DNA of 9,335 nucleotides from Bacillota bacterium (lineage in GTDB: Bacteria > Bacillota_A > Clostridia > Acetivibrionales > DUMB01). Of the stretch, positions 1 to 7,097 are shown piece after piece. A model generated the notes under the pieces. The model ran no database searches and was not told where the DNA came from. It saw only the letters and a program-made list of their open reading frames with translations. Positions within the stretch are counted from its first letter, which is position 1. Each line of letters opens with the position of its first letter. The stretch lies in NCBI GenBank assembly GCA_023621975.1, contig JAMOAC010000437.1:1-9335 (forward strand), given 5' to 3'. Made by a program: the position numbers and the translations under genes.

Positions 1-148
1 ACAGTAAAAAAATTTGTACCATGCTTCAGCTTCAATGAACAAATCCTGCAAGGCCGTAATTACTAATAATTATGTAATTCAAAATATGTTTTGTCAAAAT
101 ATATTTAACAGTTTAAAATATCAATTTTAATATATAATTTTATCCTTA

Positions 149-208
149 ACACGGCTGACAATAAAGGTAACCGACGTATCAGAGCGCTTTTCAGACAGTT
201 GCCGGTGT
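149..208. other. GC-richer patch with long-range inverted repeat
   Basis: The first 320 bases hold no convincing gene and are mostly A/T. The exception is a patch around 149-220 of clearly higher GC. ACACGGC at 149-155 can pair with GCCGGTGT at 201-208 if one G bulges, enclosing about 45 bases. It lies upstream of the guaA-like promoter, so it is not part of that gene's leader as I place it. It could be an upstream regulatory site, the end of an older gene or chance. I could not match it to a known riboswitch. Confidence 0.2.
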
Positions 209-270
209 GATGCCTGAGCTTAATAAAAAACTAAAAAACATTAAAAAATAAAAATATCGTAAATATAACT

Positions 271-299
271 TTGCAATCGGAATTAAATTCCATTATAAT
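271..299 (+). promoter_or_regulatory. sigma-A promoter of the GMP synthase-like gene
   Basis: TTGCAA at 271-276 is a -35 box with four of six consensus bases. A spacer of exactly 17 bases follows, then a perfect TATAAT at 294-299. Transcription should start near 306, giving a leader of about 45 bases before the TTG start at 351. That leaves little room for a riboswitch, so control by a purine riboswitch is not supported. Confidence 0.75.
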
Positions 300-350
300 A
301 TGAATATCTTTTAAGAAGCAATGAAGATTATTGCTCGGGAGGTTATTGTT

Positions 351-1679
351 TTGAACAACGAATTAATACTTGTTCTTGCCTTTGAGGAAAAATTCAGTCA
401 ATTGATTGCAAGAAGGGTAAGGGAAGTCGGTGTATACTGCGAGGTTCTTCCTTATACCGCTTCTGTTGATAGAATAAAATCCAAAAACCCAAAAGGTATA
501 ATATTATCAGCTAATCCGGCTTCGGTACTTAATGCTGATTCTCCCGGATGCGGCAAAAAAATATTCAGTCTGGGAATTCCCGTTCTGGGAAACTGCCCCT
601 GCTGTAATACGGAAGATGGCAATAAGAATCCCCTCCTTGTGCAGTTCCGTCCTGAAGAAATTGACACCGATGAAGGAATGAAAACATTAAACGACTTTCT
701 TTTCAGGATTTGCCGTTGTAAAGGCGACTGGAAGATATCATCCTTTATAGACAAATCCATAGAGGAGATAAGGCAAAAGGTAGGAAACGGAAAAGTACTC
801 TGTGCCCTTTCGGGAGGAGTTGATTCTTCCGTATCTGCAGTGCTTGTTCATAAAGCCGTCGGAAAGCAGCTCACATGCATATTTGTCGATCATGGGCTTT
901 TGAGGAAGAATGAAGCAGACCAGGTGGAAGAGGTATTCCGCAATCAATTTGACATAAATCTAGTAAGAGTGAATGCAGAAGAACGCTTTTTAAACCGCCT
1001 TAAAGGCGTAACGGATCCGGAGGCAAAGAGAAAAATCATAGGTGAGGAATTTATAAGGGTATTTGAAGAAGAAGCAAAGAAGATTGGTACCGTAGACTTT
1101 CTGGTTCAGGGAACTATATATCCTGATGTCATCGAAAGCGGTATCGGCAACTCTGCTGTCGTAAAAAGCCATCATAATGTAGGCGGGCTTCCAGATCATA
1201 TTGATTTCAGGGAAATAATAGAACCTTTGCGCTATCTCTTTAAGGATGAGGTACGCAAGGTAGGCAGAGAACTGGGTATTCCAGACAGCATTGTAACGAG
1301 ACAGCCTTTCCCTGGACCCGGGCTTGCAGTCAGGGTTATAGGAGAAATAACCAAGGAAAAACTCGACATACTGAGGGATGCAGATGCAATTTTCAGGGAA
1401 GAAATTGCAAACGCAGGCCTTGACAGGGAAATCAACCAGTTCTTTGCGATACTTACGGGAATGAGAAGTGTAGGAGTAAGGAATGATAAAAGGACTTACG
1501 ATTACACAATAGCGCTCAGGGCAGTGAATACAGTAGATTTTATGACCGCCAGGTGGGCAAAAATCCCACACGACCTGCTGGAAAAAGTATCAGACAGGAT
1601 AGTCAGTGAAGTCAGGCATGTAAACAGGGTCGTTTACGATATTACCAACAAGCCGCCGGCAACAATCGAGTGGGAATAA
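351..1679 (+). CDS. guaA: GMP synthase-like protein with degenerate amidotransferase domain
   Basis: The protein has 442 residues; typical GMP synthases have about 510-525. The start is TTG at 351, preceded by GGGAGG at 337-342 with an 8-base spacer; it gives the family-like N-terminus MNNELILVL. An in-frame ATG at 321 has no comparable ribosome site. The ATP-pyrophosphatase domain, from about residue 130, looks intact: P-loop SGGVDSS 154-160, [10 protein letters not shown] 272-281, [10 protein letters not shown] 319-328 and the C-terminal KPPATIEWE. This half should adenylate XMP and add ammonia to form GMP. The N-terminal glutaminase domain (about 1-125) is eroded. The usual DFGGQ is AFEEK, the TGGP oxyanion region is SANP, and GICYG around the nucleophile is GNCPC. 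About 75 residues are missing between there and QFHPE, which reads QFRPE, so the catalytic His is Arg100. Glutaminase activity is therefore not expected. It has its own promoter and terminator and an undamaged frame, which argues for a working gene. Whether a normal guaA exists elsewhere is unknown. Confidence 0.9.
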   Translation: MNNELILVLAFEEKFSQLIARRVREVGVYCEVLPYTASVDRIKSKNPKGIILSANPASVLNADSPGCGKKIFSLGIPVLGNCPCCNTEDGNKNPLLVQFRPEEIDTDEGMKTLNDFLFRICRCKGDWKISSFIDKSIEEIRQKVGNGKVLCALSGGVDSSVSAVLVHKAVGKQLTCIFVDHGLLRKNEADQVEEVFRNQFDINLVRVNAEERFLNRLKGVTDPEAKRKIIGEEFIRVFEEEAKKIGTVDFLVQGTIYPDVIESGIGNSAVVKSHHNVGGLPDHIDFREIIEPLRYLFKDEVRKVGRELGIPDSIVTRQPFPGPGLAVRVIGEITKEKLDILRDADAIFREEIANAGLDREINQFFAILTGMRSVGVRNDKRTYDYTIALRAVNTVDFMTARWAKIPHDLLEKVSDRIVSEVRHVNRVVYDITNKPPATIEWE

Positions 1680-1697
1680 ACAAAATGAAACAAAATT

Positions 1698-1736
1698 CCC
1701 CGGATTCCTTAATAAGGGCTTCGGGGTTTATTTTTT
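1698..1736. terminator. rho-independent terminator between convergent genes
   Basis: CCCCGGA at 1698-1704 pairs with TTCGGGG at 1720-1726 (one G-U). Inside it CCTT 1707-1710 pairs with AAGG 1714-1717 around an AAT loop. The plus strand continues with TTTATTTTTT at 1727-1736, a good U-tract ending the GMP synthase-like transcript. On the minus strand the stem is followed by AATTTTGTTT, so it may also end the larB-larC-radical SAM transcript. Confidence 0.85.
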
Positions 1737-1754
1737 AAATTCTGTTCCTGGAAT

Positions 1755-1797
1755 GTGTATTTGGGTTCGATCCCTGGAAAGACGTGTATTTGGGTTC
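1755..1797. repeat. two copies of a 14-bp direct repeat
   Basis: GTGTATTTGGGTTC occurs at 1755-1768 and again, identical, at 1784-1797, a period of 29 bases; the preceding CCTGGAA is also shared. The pair lies between the terminator and the stop codon of the radical SAM gene. Function unknown. A looser resemblance is seen at 9222-9244 (ACACGTATTTTGGGGTTTC). Confidence 0.6.
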
Positions 1798-1814
1798 TTT
1801 TCATGAAAGTGCTG

Positions 1815-2759
1815 TTACCTTACAAAACTTAAGGCAAGATTTCCTCCAAGGTAATCAAACTTTGAACCCTGGTACCTTGACTCAGCTTTCATTTTTTCCT
1901 CAACCATATCCCGAATTACCCACCAGCTTCTGCCCCAATTGCAGAAAAGAGTCCTCTCCTCTGGCGCACGGCCCAGCAATCTCTGTATGACAATATCGGG
2001 TGAAAGATATTCAAGAAAGGTTATTATCCTTTCCATATATTCTTCAAGGCTGACAGGCTTTATTTCGCCTCTCTCATACATATCTCCAAGCCTTGTATCC
2101 TTCAGAATGTAAAGGGAATGGCATTTTACCTGTTCCACGCCGAGTGCCGATAATATCTTTGCTCCCTCGATAACATCCTTCAGGGTATCCATCGGCAAAT
2201 CAACTATGTAATGGGCGCAAGTACCCAATCCGTATCTTTTCGTACGGATTACGGTATCGATAAATTCAGCAAGAGTGTGACCCCTGTTAAGAAACTCAAG
2301 CGTCCTGTAGTTTACCGTCTGTAAGCCCAATTCCAGGACAATATCCACATTTTTTTCCTTTTTAACTTCTGCAAGGAATTTCAGCTGTTCATCGCTGACG
2401 CAGTCCGGCCGGGTTGATATATATATGGCAACAATACCTTCTATGCAGGCCTCCAGCACGAATCTTTGAAAATCGCTGAACGGAAGGTAAGTATTGGAAT
2501 AGTTTTGAAAATACGCGATGAACTTATTGCTTTTATAGTTTCTGCCTATATAGGCGGAATTCCTTTCAAGCTGCTCTTTCACGCTGAGAGTGCTGGAAAG
2601 GCACTCAAAATCAGTACCTTCCTCACCGCAGAAGATACACCCTCCTTTTCCTTTCCTTCCGTCCCTGTTTGGACAGGTTGCATTCAGGTTTACAGGCAAC
2701 TTATATACCTTTTCCCCGTATTTGTTTTTCAAAAAGTCAGAAAACTTGTAGTAAAGCAA
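1815..2759 (-). CDS. TIGR01212-type radical SAM protein (YhcC/YtqA family)
   Basis: The protein has 314 residues, the normal length for the family. It opens with the family's characteristic YYKFSDFLKNKYGEKVYKLP. The iron-sulfur ligands are Cys29, Cys41 and Cys44, a CX11CX2C arrangement typical of this group instead of the usual CX3CX2C. Other family-like segments are STRPDC at 115-120, ELGLQT at 143-148, HYIVDLPMDT around 183-192 and KCHSLYILKDT at 212-222. It should reductively cleave S-adenosylmethionine; the substrate of the family is not established as far as I know. The start is TTG at 2759, with AGGGCGG about 9 bases upstream; no ATG lies in frame between it and the larC stop. It follows larC after 39 bases with no terminator, so it is probably the third gene of that operon. 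That placement might be meaningful or a lineage-specific accident. Confidence 0.88.
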   Translation of the reverse strand: MLYYKFSDFLKNKYGEKVYKLPVNLNATCPNRDGRKGKGGCIFCGEEGTDFECLSSTLSVKEQLERNSAYIGRNYKSNKFIAYFQNYSNTYLPFSDFQRFVLEACIEGIVAIYISTRPDCVSDEQLKFLAEVKKEKNVDIVLELGLQTVNYRTLEFLNRGHTLAEFIDTVIRTKRYGLGTCAHYIVDLPMDTLKDVIEGAKILSALGVEQVKCHSLYILKDTRLGDMYERGEIKPVSLEEYMERIITFLEYLSPDIVIQRLLGRAPEERTLFCNWGRSWWVIRDMVEEKMKAESRYQGSKFDYLGGNLALSFVR

Positions 2760-2798
2760 TGAACGCGTCCGCCCTTTCGAAACAAATTCCCGCTAAAC

Positions 2799-4034
2799 TT
2801 AAAGGTTTTCCGCGTGCCTTATTACCATGTTATATACATCTCTCAGCGGAATGCCGGTCTTTTCCGCTATTTGCCTGCAGTCCTCGTATTCCGCCGATAT
2901 TTTTGAAAAGTCACCCCATGAAGCTATCTTAACCCTTACATCGCCAAAGCATGTATTTACCGTTTTAACCTGCCGGTCCATGCAATACCTCTTGATAACA
3001 TTTCTTCTGACACCCAGGGTAGATGTCTCCTTCATTATTATATCCGTAAGTTTCTTTTCATCTTCAATATTACACAGTACAGACAATATCACACCAGGCC
3101 TGTTCTTTTTCATGTAAACCGGTGTGTAATAAGCATCAAGGGCACCGTTTTTCAACAGCTTCTCAATGGTGTATCCCATAATTTCCGGGCTCATGTCGTC
3201 AATATTTGTCTCCAGCAGCGCAGTTTCCTCCATCATCATGCCTTCATCAGGCATTGTGCCCATTATCACTCTCAGCGCATTAAGCCTTCCTATATCCCTT
3301 TTCCCCATTCCATAGCCTATCCTGTCAATCAGCATGGCAGGCATATTGCCAAAATCGGATGAGAGGCATTTTATCAACGCCATTCCAGTAGGTGTTACCA
3401 TTTCGGTATTAACATCCTCGGTTATTAGCGGTATGTTAGTGCCTCTTAACATCTCCATTACTGCCGGAACGGGTACGGGAATAATACCGTGGGCACACGT
3501 AACAAAGCCGTGCCCGTCATGAAGGGGGGATGAAAATACCTTGTCTATTCCCAGCAAATCAATACATATGGCCGTACCTACAATGTCAATAATTGAATCT
3601 ACTGCGCCCACTTCGTGAAAGTGAATCTCATTAATATCCTTGTTATGGACTTTGGCTTCCGCTCTTGCTATTTCTCTGAATACTTTTTTGCTCAGTTCCT
3701 TGACATTTATTTTTAATTCGCTTTCGTCTATCATTTCTTCTATAATTTTCAGATTCCTGCTGACTTTTTGGCCATGATGGTGATGGCCATGGCCGCCATC
3801 ACAGTCGTGATCATGGCTGTCTGCATCATTGCCATCTTCATCAACCAGTACCTGTACATCCGTTCCATAGATGCCGTTGCTGCCTTTTTTCTGAATCACG
3901 ATTTCATAGCCGCTTAAATTGAGTTTTGCAAGCTCCCTTTTAAAAATCTCACTGTCAATTCCCAAATCAAGTAAGGCACCCAGTGTCATGTCTCCGCTTA
4001 TCCCTGAGAAACAGTCAAAATACAATACTTTCAT
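2799..4034 (-). CDS. larC: LarC, nickel insertion enzyme for nickel-pincer cofactor
   Basis: The protein has 411 residues. LarC (formerly DUF111) is the CTP-dependent cyclometallase that inserts nickel into the dithiolated pyridinium mononucleotide, the last step of nickel-pincer nucleotide synthesis. The N-terminal MKVLYFDCFSGISGDMTLGA and the motif HFHEVGAVDSIIDIVG at 138-153 are diagnostic. The C-terminal, LarC2-like part begins near 270 (ETNIDDMSPE 275-284) and runs to the end. In Lactobacillus plantarum the two parts are joined by ribosomal frameshifting; here they form one uninterrupted frame. Residues 74-87 form a histidine-rich stretch (about seven His with Asp, Cys and Gly), a plausible nickel store or chaperone loop. 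The start is ATG at 4034 with GGAGG at 4047-4051, 12 bases away, which is a long spacing. It follows larB after 87 bases and precedes the radical SAM gene. The cytoplasm is the expected location. Confidence 0.95.
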   Translation of the reverse strand: MKVLYFDCFSGISGDMTLGALLDLGIDSEIFKRELAKLNLSGYEIVIQKKGSNGIYGTDVQVLVDEDGNDADSHDHDCDGGHGHHHHGQKVSRNLKIIEEMIDESELKINVKELSKKVFREIARAEAKVHNKDINEIHFHEVGAVDSIIDIVGTAICIDLLGIDKVFSSPLHDGHGFVTCAHGIIPVPVPAVMEMLRGTNIPLITEDVNTEMVTPTGMALIKCLSSDFGNMPAMLIDRIGYGMGKRDIGRLNALRVIMGTMPDEGMMMEETALLETNIDDMSPEIMGYTIEKLLKNGALDAYYTPVYMKKNRPGVILSVLCNIEDEKKLTDIIMKETSTLGVRRNVIKRYCMDRQVKTVNTCFGDVRVKIASWGDFSKISAEYEDCRQIAEKTGIPLRDVYNMVIRHAENL

Positions 4035-4097
4035 ATTTAAATAAAACCTCCGGTTTAGTTCATATTAAAATAACTGCAATTTTGAAATATCTACAGT

Positions 4098-4131
4098 CGT
4101 CCATACGTCCATATCAAGCTTTTATAGCTTG
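4098..4131. repeat. short tandem repeat and small hairpin after larB
   Basis: CGTCCATA is repeated in tandem at 4098-4105 and 4106-4113. Next to it CAAGCT (4115-4120) and AGCTTG (4126-4131) form a 6-bp hairpin over the larB stop codon. Neither strand has a U-tract beyond it, so I do not read it as a terminator. It could set relative expression of larB and larC or be chance. Confidence 0.35.
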
Positions 4132-4868
4132 TTAATCATACTGGCCAGGTACCCTGCTCCAAAGCCATTATCAATGTTTACAACACCGACACCGCTTGCA
4201 CAGCTGTTCAGCATGGCAAGCAAAGCTGAAAGGCCGCCGAAATTCGCACCATACCCAACACTGGTAGGAACCGCTATAACAGGCTTGTCTACGATTCCTC
4301 CCACAACGCTTGCCAGAGCTCCCTCCATGCCTGCCACTACTATAAGCACATTTGCTCTTGTTAAAACGTCAATATTTGCAAGCAGCCTGTGAATTCCCGC
4401 AACGCCTACATCATACAGCCTCTCCACCTTGTTGCCCAGAACTTCCGCAGTCACGGCAGCTTCCTCGGCTACCGGCAAGTCCGCAGTGCCTCCGGTAACT
4501 ACGGTAATTATTTTGTCAGTTGTAATTATTTCCCTTCTCTTTACCACAACTATCCTTGCAGTTTCGTAGTATACCACGTCTTCCGTTATTTCCTTTATCC
4601 CTTCATAAACTTCGGTCTCAGCCCTGGTAGCCATTATGTTATTGTCTTTTTCCATAAGCTTTTGCACAATTGCTTTGATTTGCTCAATGGTTTTGCCCTG
4701 ACAGAAGACAACTTCCGGGTAACCGTTTCTTATGCTTCTGTGGTGATCAACCTTCGCAAATCCAAGGTCTTCAAAAGGCAGTTTCTTTAATTCCTCCAGG
4801 GCGCTGTCAATATCCGTTTGTCCTGACCTGACATTTTCAAGCAATCGCCTCAAATCGTTGATATTCAA
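4122..4868 (-). CDS. larB: LarB, pyridinium biscarboxylate synthase
   Basis: The protein has 248 residues from a TTG start at 4868, close to the roughly 246 of Lactobacillus LarB. AGGAG at 4877-4881 sits 8 bases upstream. The same frame can be extended to 4943, but that codon falls in the -35 box and adds an unrelated hydrophobic leader, so I reject it. LarB carboxylates and hydrolyses nicotinic acid adenine dinucleotide to give the biscarboxylated mononucleotide that LarE then thiolates. Family motifs are DHHRSIRNGYPEVVF at 41-55, GGTADLPVAEEAA 126-138, and the AIR carboxylase (PurE)-like core VVAGMEGALASVVGG 177-191. Cys223 in NSCASGVGVVNIDNG matches the cysteine reported to bind the substrate covalently in characterised LarB. 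It is first in a larB-larC-radical SAM operon. Confidence 0.95.
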   Translation of the reverse strand: MNINDLRRLLENVRSGQTDIDSALEELKKLPFEDLGFAKVDHHRSIRNGYPEVVFCQGKTIEQIKAIVQKLMEKDNNIMATRAETEVYEGIKEITEDVVYYETARIVVVKRREIITTDKIITVVTGGTADLPVAEEAAVTAEVLGNKVERLYDVGVAGIHRLLANIDVLTRANVLIVVAGMEGALASVVGGIVDKPVIAVPTSVGYGANFGGLSALLAMLNSCASGVGVVNIDNGFGAGYLASMINKL

Positions 4869-4914
4869 GCTACCAGCTCCTATTCCACATGGGATCAATC
4901 TTATGCCTGAGATA

Positions 4915-4943
4915 ATAATAGAACAAAACAAAGATATAATCAA
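4915..4943 (-). promoter_or_regulatory. sigma-A promoter of the larB operon
   Basis: Read on the minus strand, TTGATT (4943-4938) is a -35 box, followed by a 17-base spacer and TATTAT (4920-4915) as -10. Transcription would start near 4908, about 40 bases before the larB TTG start. The position supports the shorter LarB start. Confidence 0.6.
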
Positions 4944-4993
4944 TTATATAATTAGCTTGCACTATAAAATCTCCTGTTTTCGCTGCCGCAAGG

Positions 4994-5014
4994 TTTCAGG
5001 CGCCATCCTGGAAA
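4994..5014 (-). other. small hairpin upstream of the larB promoter
   Basis: On the minus strand TTTCCAGG pairs with CCTGAAA around the six-base loop ATGGCG, with one bulged C. An outer GTTTTC/GAAAAC pairing (5016-5011 with 4981-4976) is an alternative fold. It lies between the amt terminator and the larB promoter, so it would be transcribed only from a further upstream start. Function not assigned. Confidence 0.25.
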
Positions 5015-5042
5015 ACGATACTTAAAATAATTAATGAATAAA

Positions 5043-5089
5043 TAAAAAAAGCAGGGAACATGTTGGGCCAGGCCTCTTATGTTCCCTGC
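5043..5089 (-). terminator. strong rho-independent terminator of amt-PII
   Basis: A perfect 11-bp stem, GCAGGGAACAT at 5051-5061 with ATGTTCCCTGC at 5079-5089, encloses 17 bases that contain a second small GGCC pairing. On the minus strand it is followed by TTTTTTTATT. It begins 6 bases after the transporter stop codon and separates that gene from larB. Confidence 0.93.
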
Positions 5090-5095
5090 AAAAGC

Positions 5096-6859
5096 CTATT
5101 CATCCTCATCCTGCAGCGCGTCGTATCCTTCCTCACCGGTTCTGATTTTAATGACATTTTCGACATCATAAATAAAGATTTTACCGTCACCCATATTGCC
5201 TGTGTACAGTGCCTTTTTTATTGTGTTTACAACTGTTTCTGTAGGTATCTTGCATACAACAATATCAACCTGAACCTTGGGAAGGAGCCTGGTTTTTACC
5301 GGAGCACCGCGGTAGTACTCTGTATGTCCTTTTTGCATACCATAACCAAGGACATTTGTTACCGTCAGGCCTGTGATGCCGATTTTATCAAGGGCTGTCT
5401 GAAGCCGTGTGAACCTATCCTGGTTGGTGATTATGGTTACTTTTGTAATCTTTGCTCCGGGACGAGCACGATTGACCACCGGGATTGCAGCTTCAGGAGA
5501 AACAGTGCCGGAAGCAACCTTCTGTAAGTCAGCCGTGGCTGCTGTTGCTGCTGCCACAGTGGCTCCGGTTGCGTTATCAGAAGACATAATAGGCGCTACA
5601 AGGGCAAAATCAGGATAAGCGGAGTTTCCGTGTTCACCAATGTCAAGACCCTGAATTTCTTCTTCAAGACTGACACGGATACCCATTGTCTTCTTAAGAA
5701 TATACCACACCAGAGCGGACGAGATAAATACAAATATTCCAACGGCAATGATGCCGAGAATTTGTACTCCAAGTAATGACAGGTCACCTCCGAAGAATAA
5801 GCCGTTGACTGTAGAAAGGCTGGTCACCCCTTCCTGGGCGAAAAGCCCTACACAGATAGTACCAAAAACACCGCAGACCAGATGTACGGATGTGGCACCT
5901 ACAGGGTCATCAACCTTTATCCGGTCAAAGAAAAGTACAGAGAACACGACGATAACACCGGCTATAGCACCGATAATCAGAGAACTTGTAACACTTACAT
6001 AAGCACAGCTACCAGTAATACCTACAAGGCCTGCCAGGCAGCCGTTGATGGTCATACCAAGATCCGGCTTGCCAATGAAGATCCATGATGTTGCGGTAGC
6101 AGTGAGCACAGCTGCAATAGCAGCGGTGTTGGTAGTCACTAGGATATGAACAACATCTGCCGGATTCTGAAAACTCATAGTGGAACCGGGGTTGAATCCG
6201 AACCATCCAAGCCACAGGACGAACAAACCGACAACTGCAAGAGACATGTTATGGCCTGGGATTGCCTTTGGCTTTCCGTCCTTATCATACTTACCGTAGC
6301 GGGGTCCAAGCATAATGGCTCCGGCCAGTGCTGCCCAACCGCCGACCGAGTGGACGACAGTATCGCCGGCAAAGTCCATGAAACCAAGATCGGCCAGCCA
6401 GCCGCCACCCCATATCCAGTGACCGACGATGGGGTAAATTATGAGGGTCAGCACGAAAGAAAATACTATAAAGGATAAATACTTTATACGCTCTGCGACC
6501 GCACCAGACACAATGGTTGCCGCAGTTCCGCAGAAGACAAGCTGGAAAAAGAATTTTCCCCAGAACGGTACGTTCGACGTAAGGGTGTCTTTGTAGAAAT
6601 CGAGATTTGAATTGCCTAGGATAAACAACTGCTGAGTACCGATAAAAGGATTGTCGCCGCCGAACATCAGTCCCCAGCCAAGCAACATGAAGCCAAGCGA
6701 TGAAACCGCGAAAACGATAAAATTTTTCGACAGGATGTTGACCGTATTTTTTGACCTGTTAAAACCGGATTCGACCGCTGCGAAACCGAGATTCATAAAG
6801 AACACCAGTACAGCTGCAAGCAGTACCCAAATGGTATCAACTATCATTGTGATATCCAT
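5096..6859 (-). CDS. amt: Ammonium transporter fused to a PII signalling domain
   Basis: The protein has 587 residues; a plain Amt has about 400-450 and a plain PII about 112. Residues 1-392 are an Amt/NrgA channel of about eleven membrane segments. They carry the signature DFAGDTVVHSVGG (162-174), the pore histidines His170 and His326 (SVHLVCG), Phe109 and WFGFNPGS 219-226. After a mixed segment and an Ala/Thr-rich linker (about 400-468), residues 470-585 form a complete PII domain. Its T-loop is GYGMQKGHTEYYRG (505-518), with Tyr516 matching the uridylylated Tyr51 of enteric GlnB. The nucleotide-binding B-loop region TGNMGDGKIFIYDVENV (553-569) and RTGEEG (573-578) follow. Free PII proteins normally plug Amt trimers when nitrogen is ample; here sensor and channel are one chain, so each trimer carries its own PII trimer. 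ATG at 6859 has GGGGG at 6868-6872, 8 bases upstream. It has its own promoter and terminator, so it is probably monocistronic. Confidence 0.97.
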   Translation of the reverse strand: MDITMIVDTIWVLLAAVLVFFMNLGFAAVESGFNRSKNTVNILSKNFIVFAVSSLGFMLLGWGLMFGGDNPFIGTQQLFILGNSNLDFYKDTLTSNVPFWGKFFFQLVFCGTAATIVSGAVAERIKYLSFIVFSFVLTLIIYPIVGHWIWGGGWLADLGFMDFAGDTVVHSVGGWAALAGAIMLGPRYGKYDKDGKPKAIPGHNMSLAVVGLFVLWLGWFGFNPGSTMSFQNPADVVHILVTTNTAAIAAVLTATATSWIFIGKPDLGMTINGCLAGLVGITGSCAYVSVTSSLIIGAIAGVIVVFSVLFFDRIKVDDPVGATSVHLVCGVFGTICVGLFAQEGVTSLSTVNGLFFGGDLSLLGVQILGIIAVGIFVFISSALVWYILKKTMGIRVSLEEEIQGLDIGEHGNSAYPDFALVAPIMSSDNATGATVAAATAATADLQKVASGTVSPEAAIPVVNRARPGAKITKVTIITNQDRFTRLQTALDKIGITGLTVTNVLGYGMQKGHTEYYRGAPVKTRLLPKVQVDIVVCKIPTETVVNTIKKALYTGNMGDGKIFIYDVENVIKIRTGEEGYDALQDEDE

Positions 6860-6902
6860 AAATCATTCCCCCTTTTGATTATAAAATTTATATTATAAAA
6901 TT

Positions 6903-6946
6903 AAGGGCGTGTATTTTATTGAAGTGCCAATAAAACACACGCCCTT
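6903..6946 (-). promoter_or_regulatory. long hairpin in the amt leader, near the RBS
   Basis: AAGGGCGTGTATTTTATTG (6903-6921) and its complement at 6928-6946 form a 19-bp stem with one A-C mismatch around a six-base loop. On the minus strand it is followed by AATTTTATAATATAAATTTT, an A/U-rich stretch but not a clean U-run, and 30 bases later by the transporter ribosome site. It may be an attenuator-type terminator or an mRNA stability element. It does not cover the ribosome site itself. Confidence 0.6.
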
Positions 6947-7012
6947 GTGCGCATTAAATTTTAATTTTCTACCAATACAAGCATGTTCTGCATAATAAGC
7001 TTTTATCAGATA

Positions 7013-7081
7013 TCAGGCAAGACTTTCGTGTAACTGCTGCAGTTTTGAAATCCGGAATTTTCTTACAGTCATCCTCGACAT
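7013..7081 (-). CDS. Possible leader peptide upstream of amt-PII
   Basis: Inside the amt leader an open frame of 22 codons starts at ATG 7081 and stops at TGA 7013-7015. A second in-frame ATG at 7072 would give MTVRKFRISKLQQLHESLA (19 residues), with GGGGG at 7083-7087 10 bases upstream. That is a credible ribosome site for the second ATG; the first ATG is too close to it. The peptide is basic and has two adjacent glutamine codons, CAG CAG. I recognise no family. Since the window is full of short chance frames, this is a hypothesis resting on ribosome-site spacing, position between promoter and hairpin, and the Gln codons. Confidence 0.25.
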   Translation of the reverse strand: MSRMTVRKFRISKLQQLHESLA

Positions 7082-7097
7082 TCCCCCAAAAACAAGT

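Noticed and set aside
210..251. 13-codon frame starting MPELNKKLKN upstream of the GMP synthase-like gene
   Set aside because: No ribosome site, upstream of the promoter, and simply reflects the A-rich DNA.
321..350. Extended N-terminus of the GMP synthase-like protein from ATG 321
   Set aside because: The ribosome site GGGAGG lies inside this segment and the family N-terminus matches the TTG at 351.
990..1571. Long antisense frame within the GMP synthase-like gene
   Set aside because: Shadow of the real gene; its protein is rich in Tyr, Cys and Phe and resembles no family.
4869..4943. Extended LarB N-terminus with a hydrophobic segment that could pass for a signal peptide
   Set aside because: It would start in the -35 box; the TTG at 4868 has a proper ribosome site and gives the family length.
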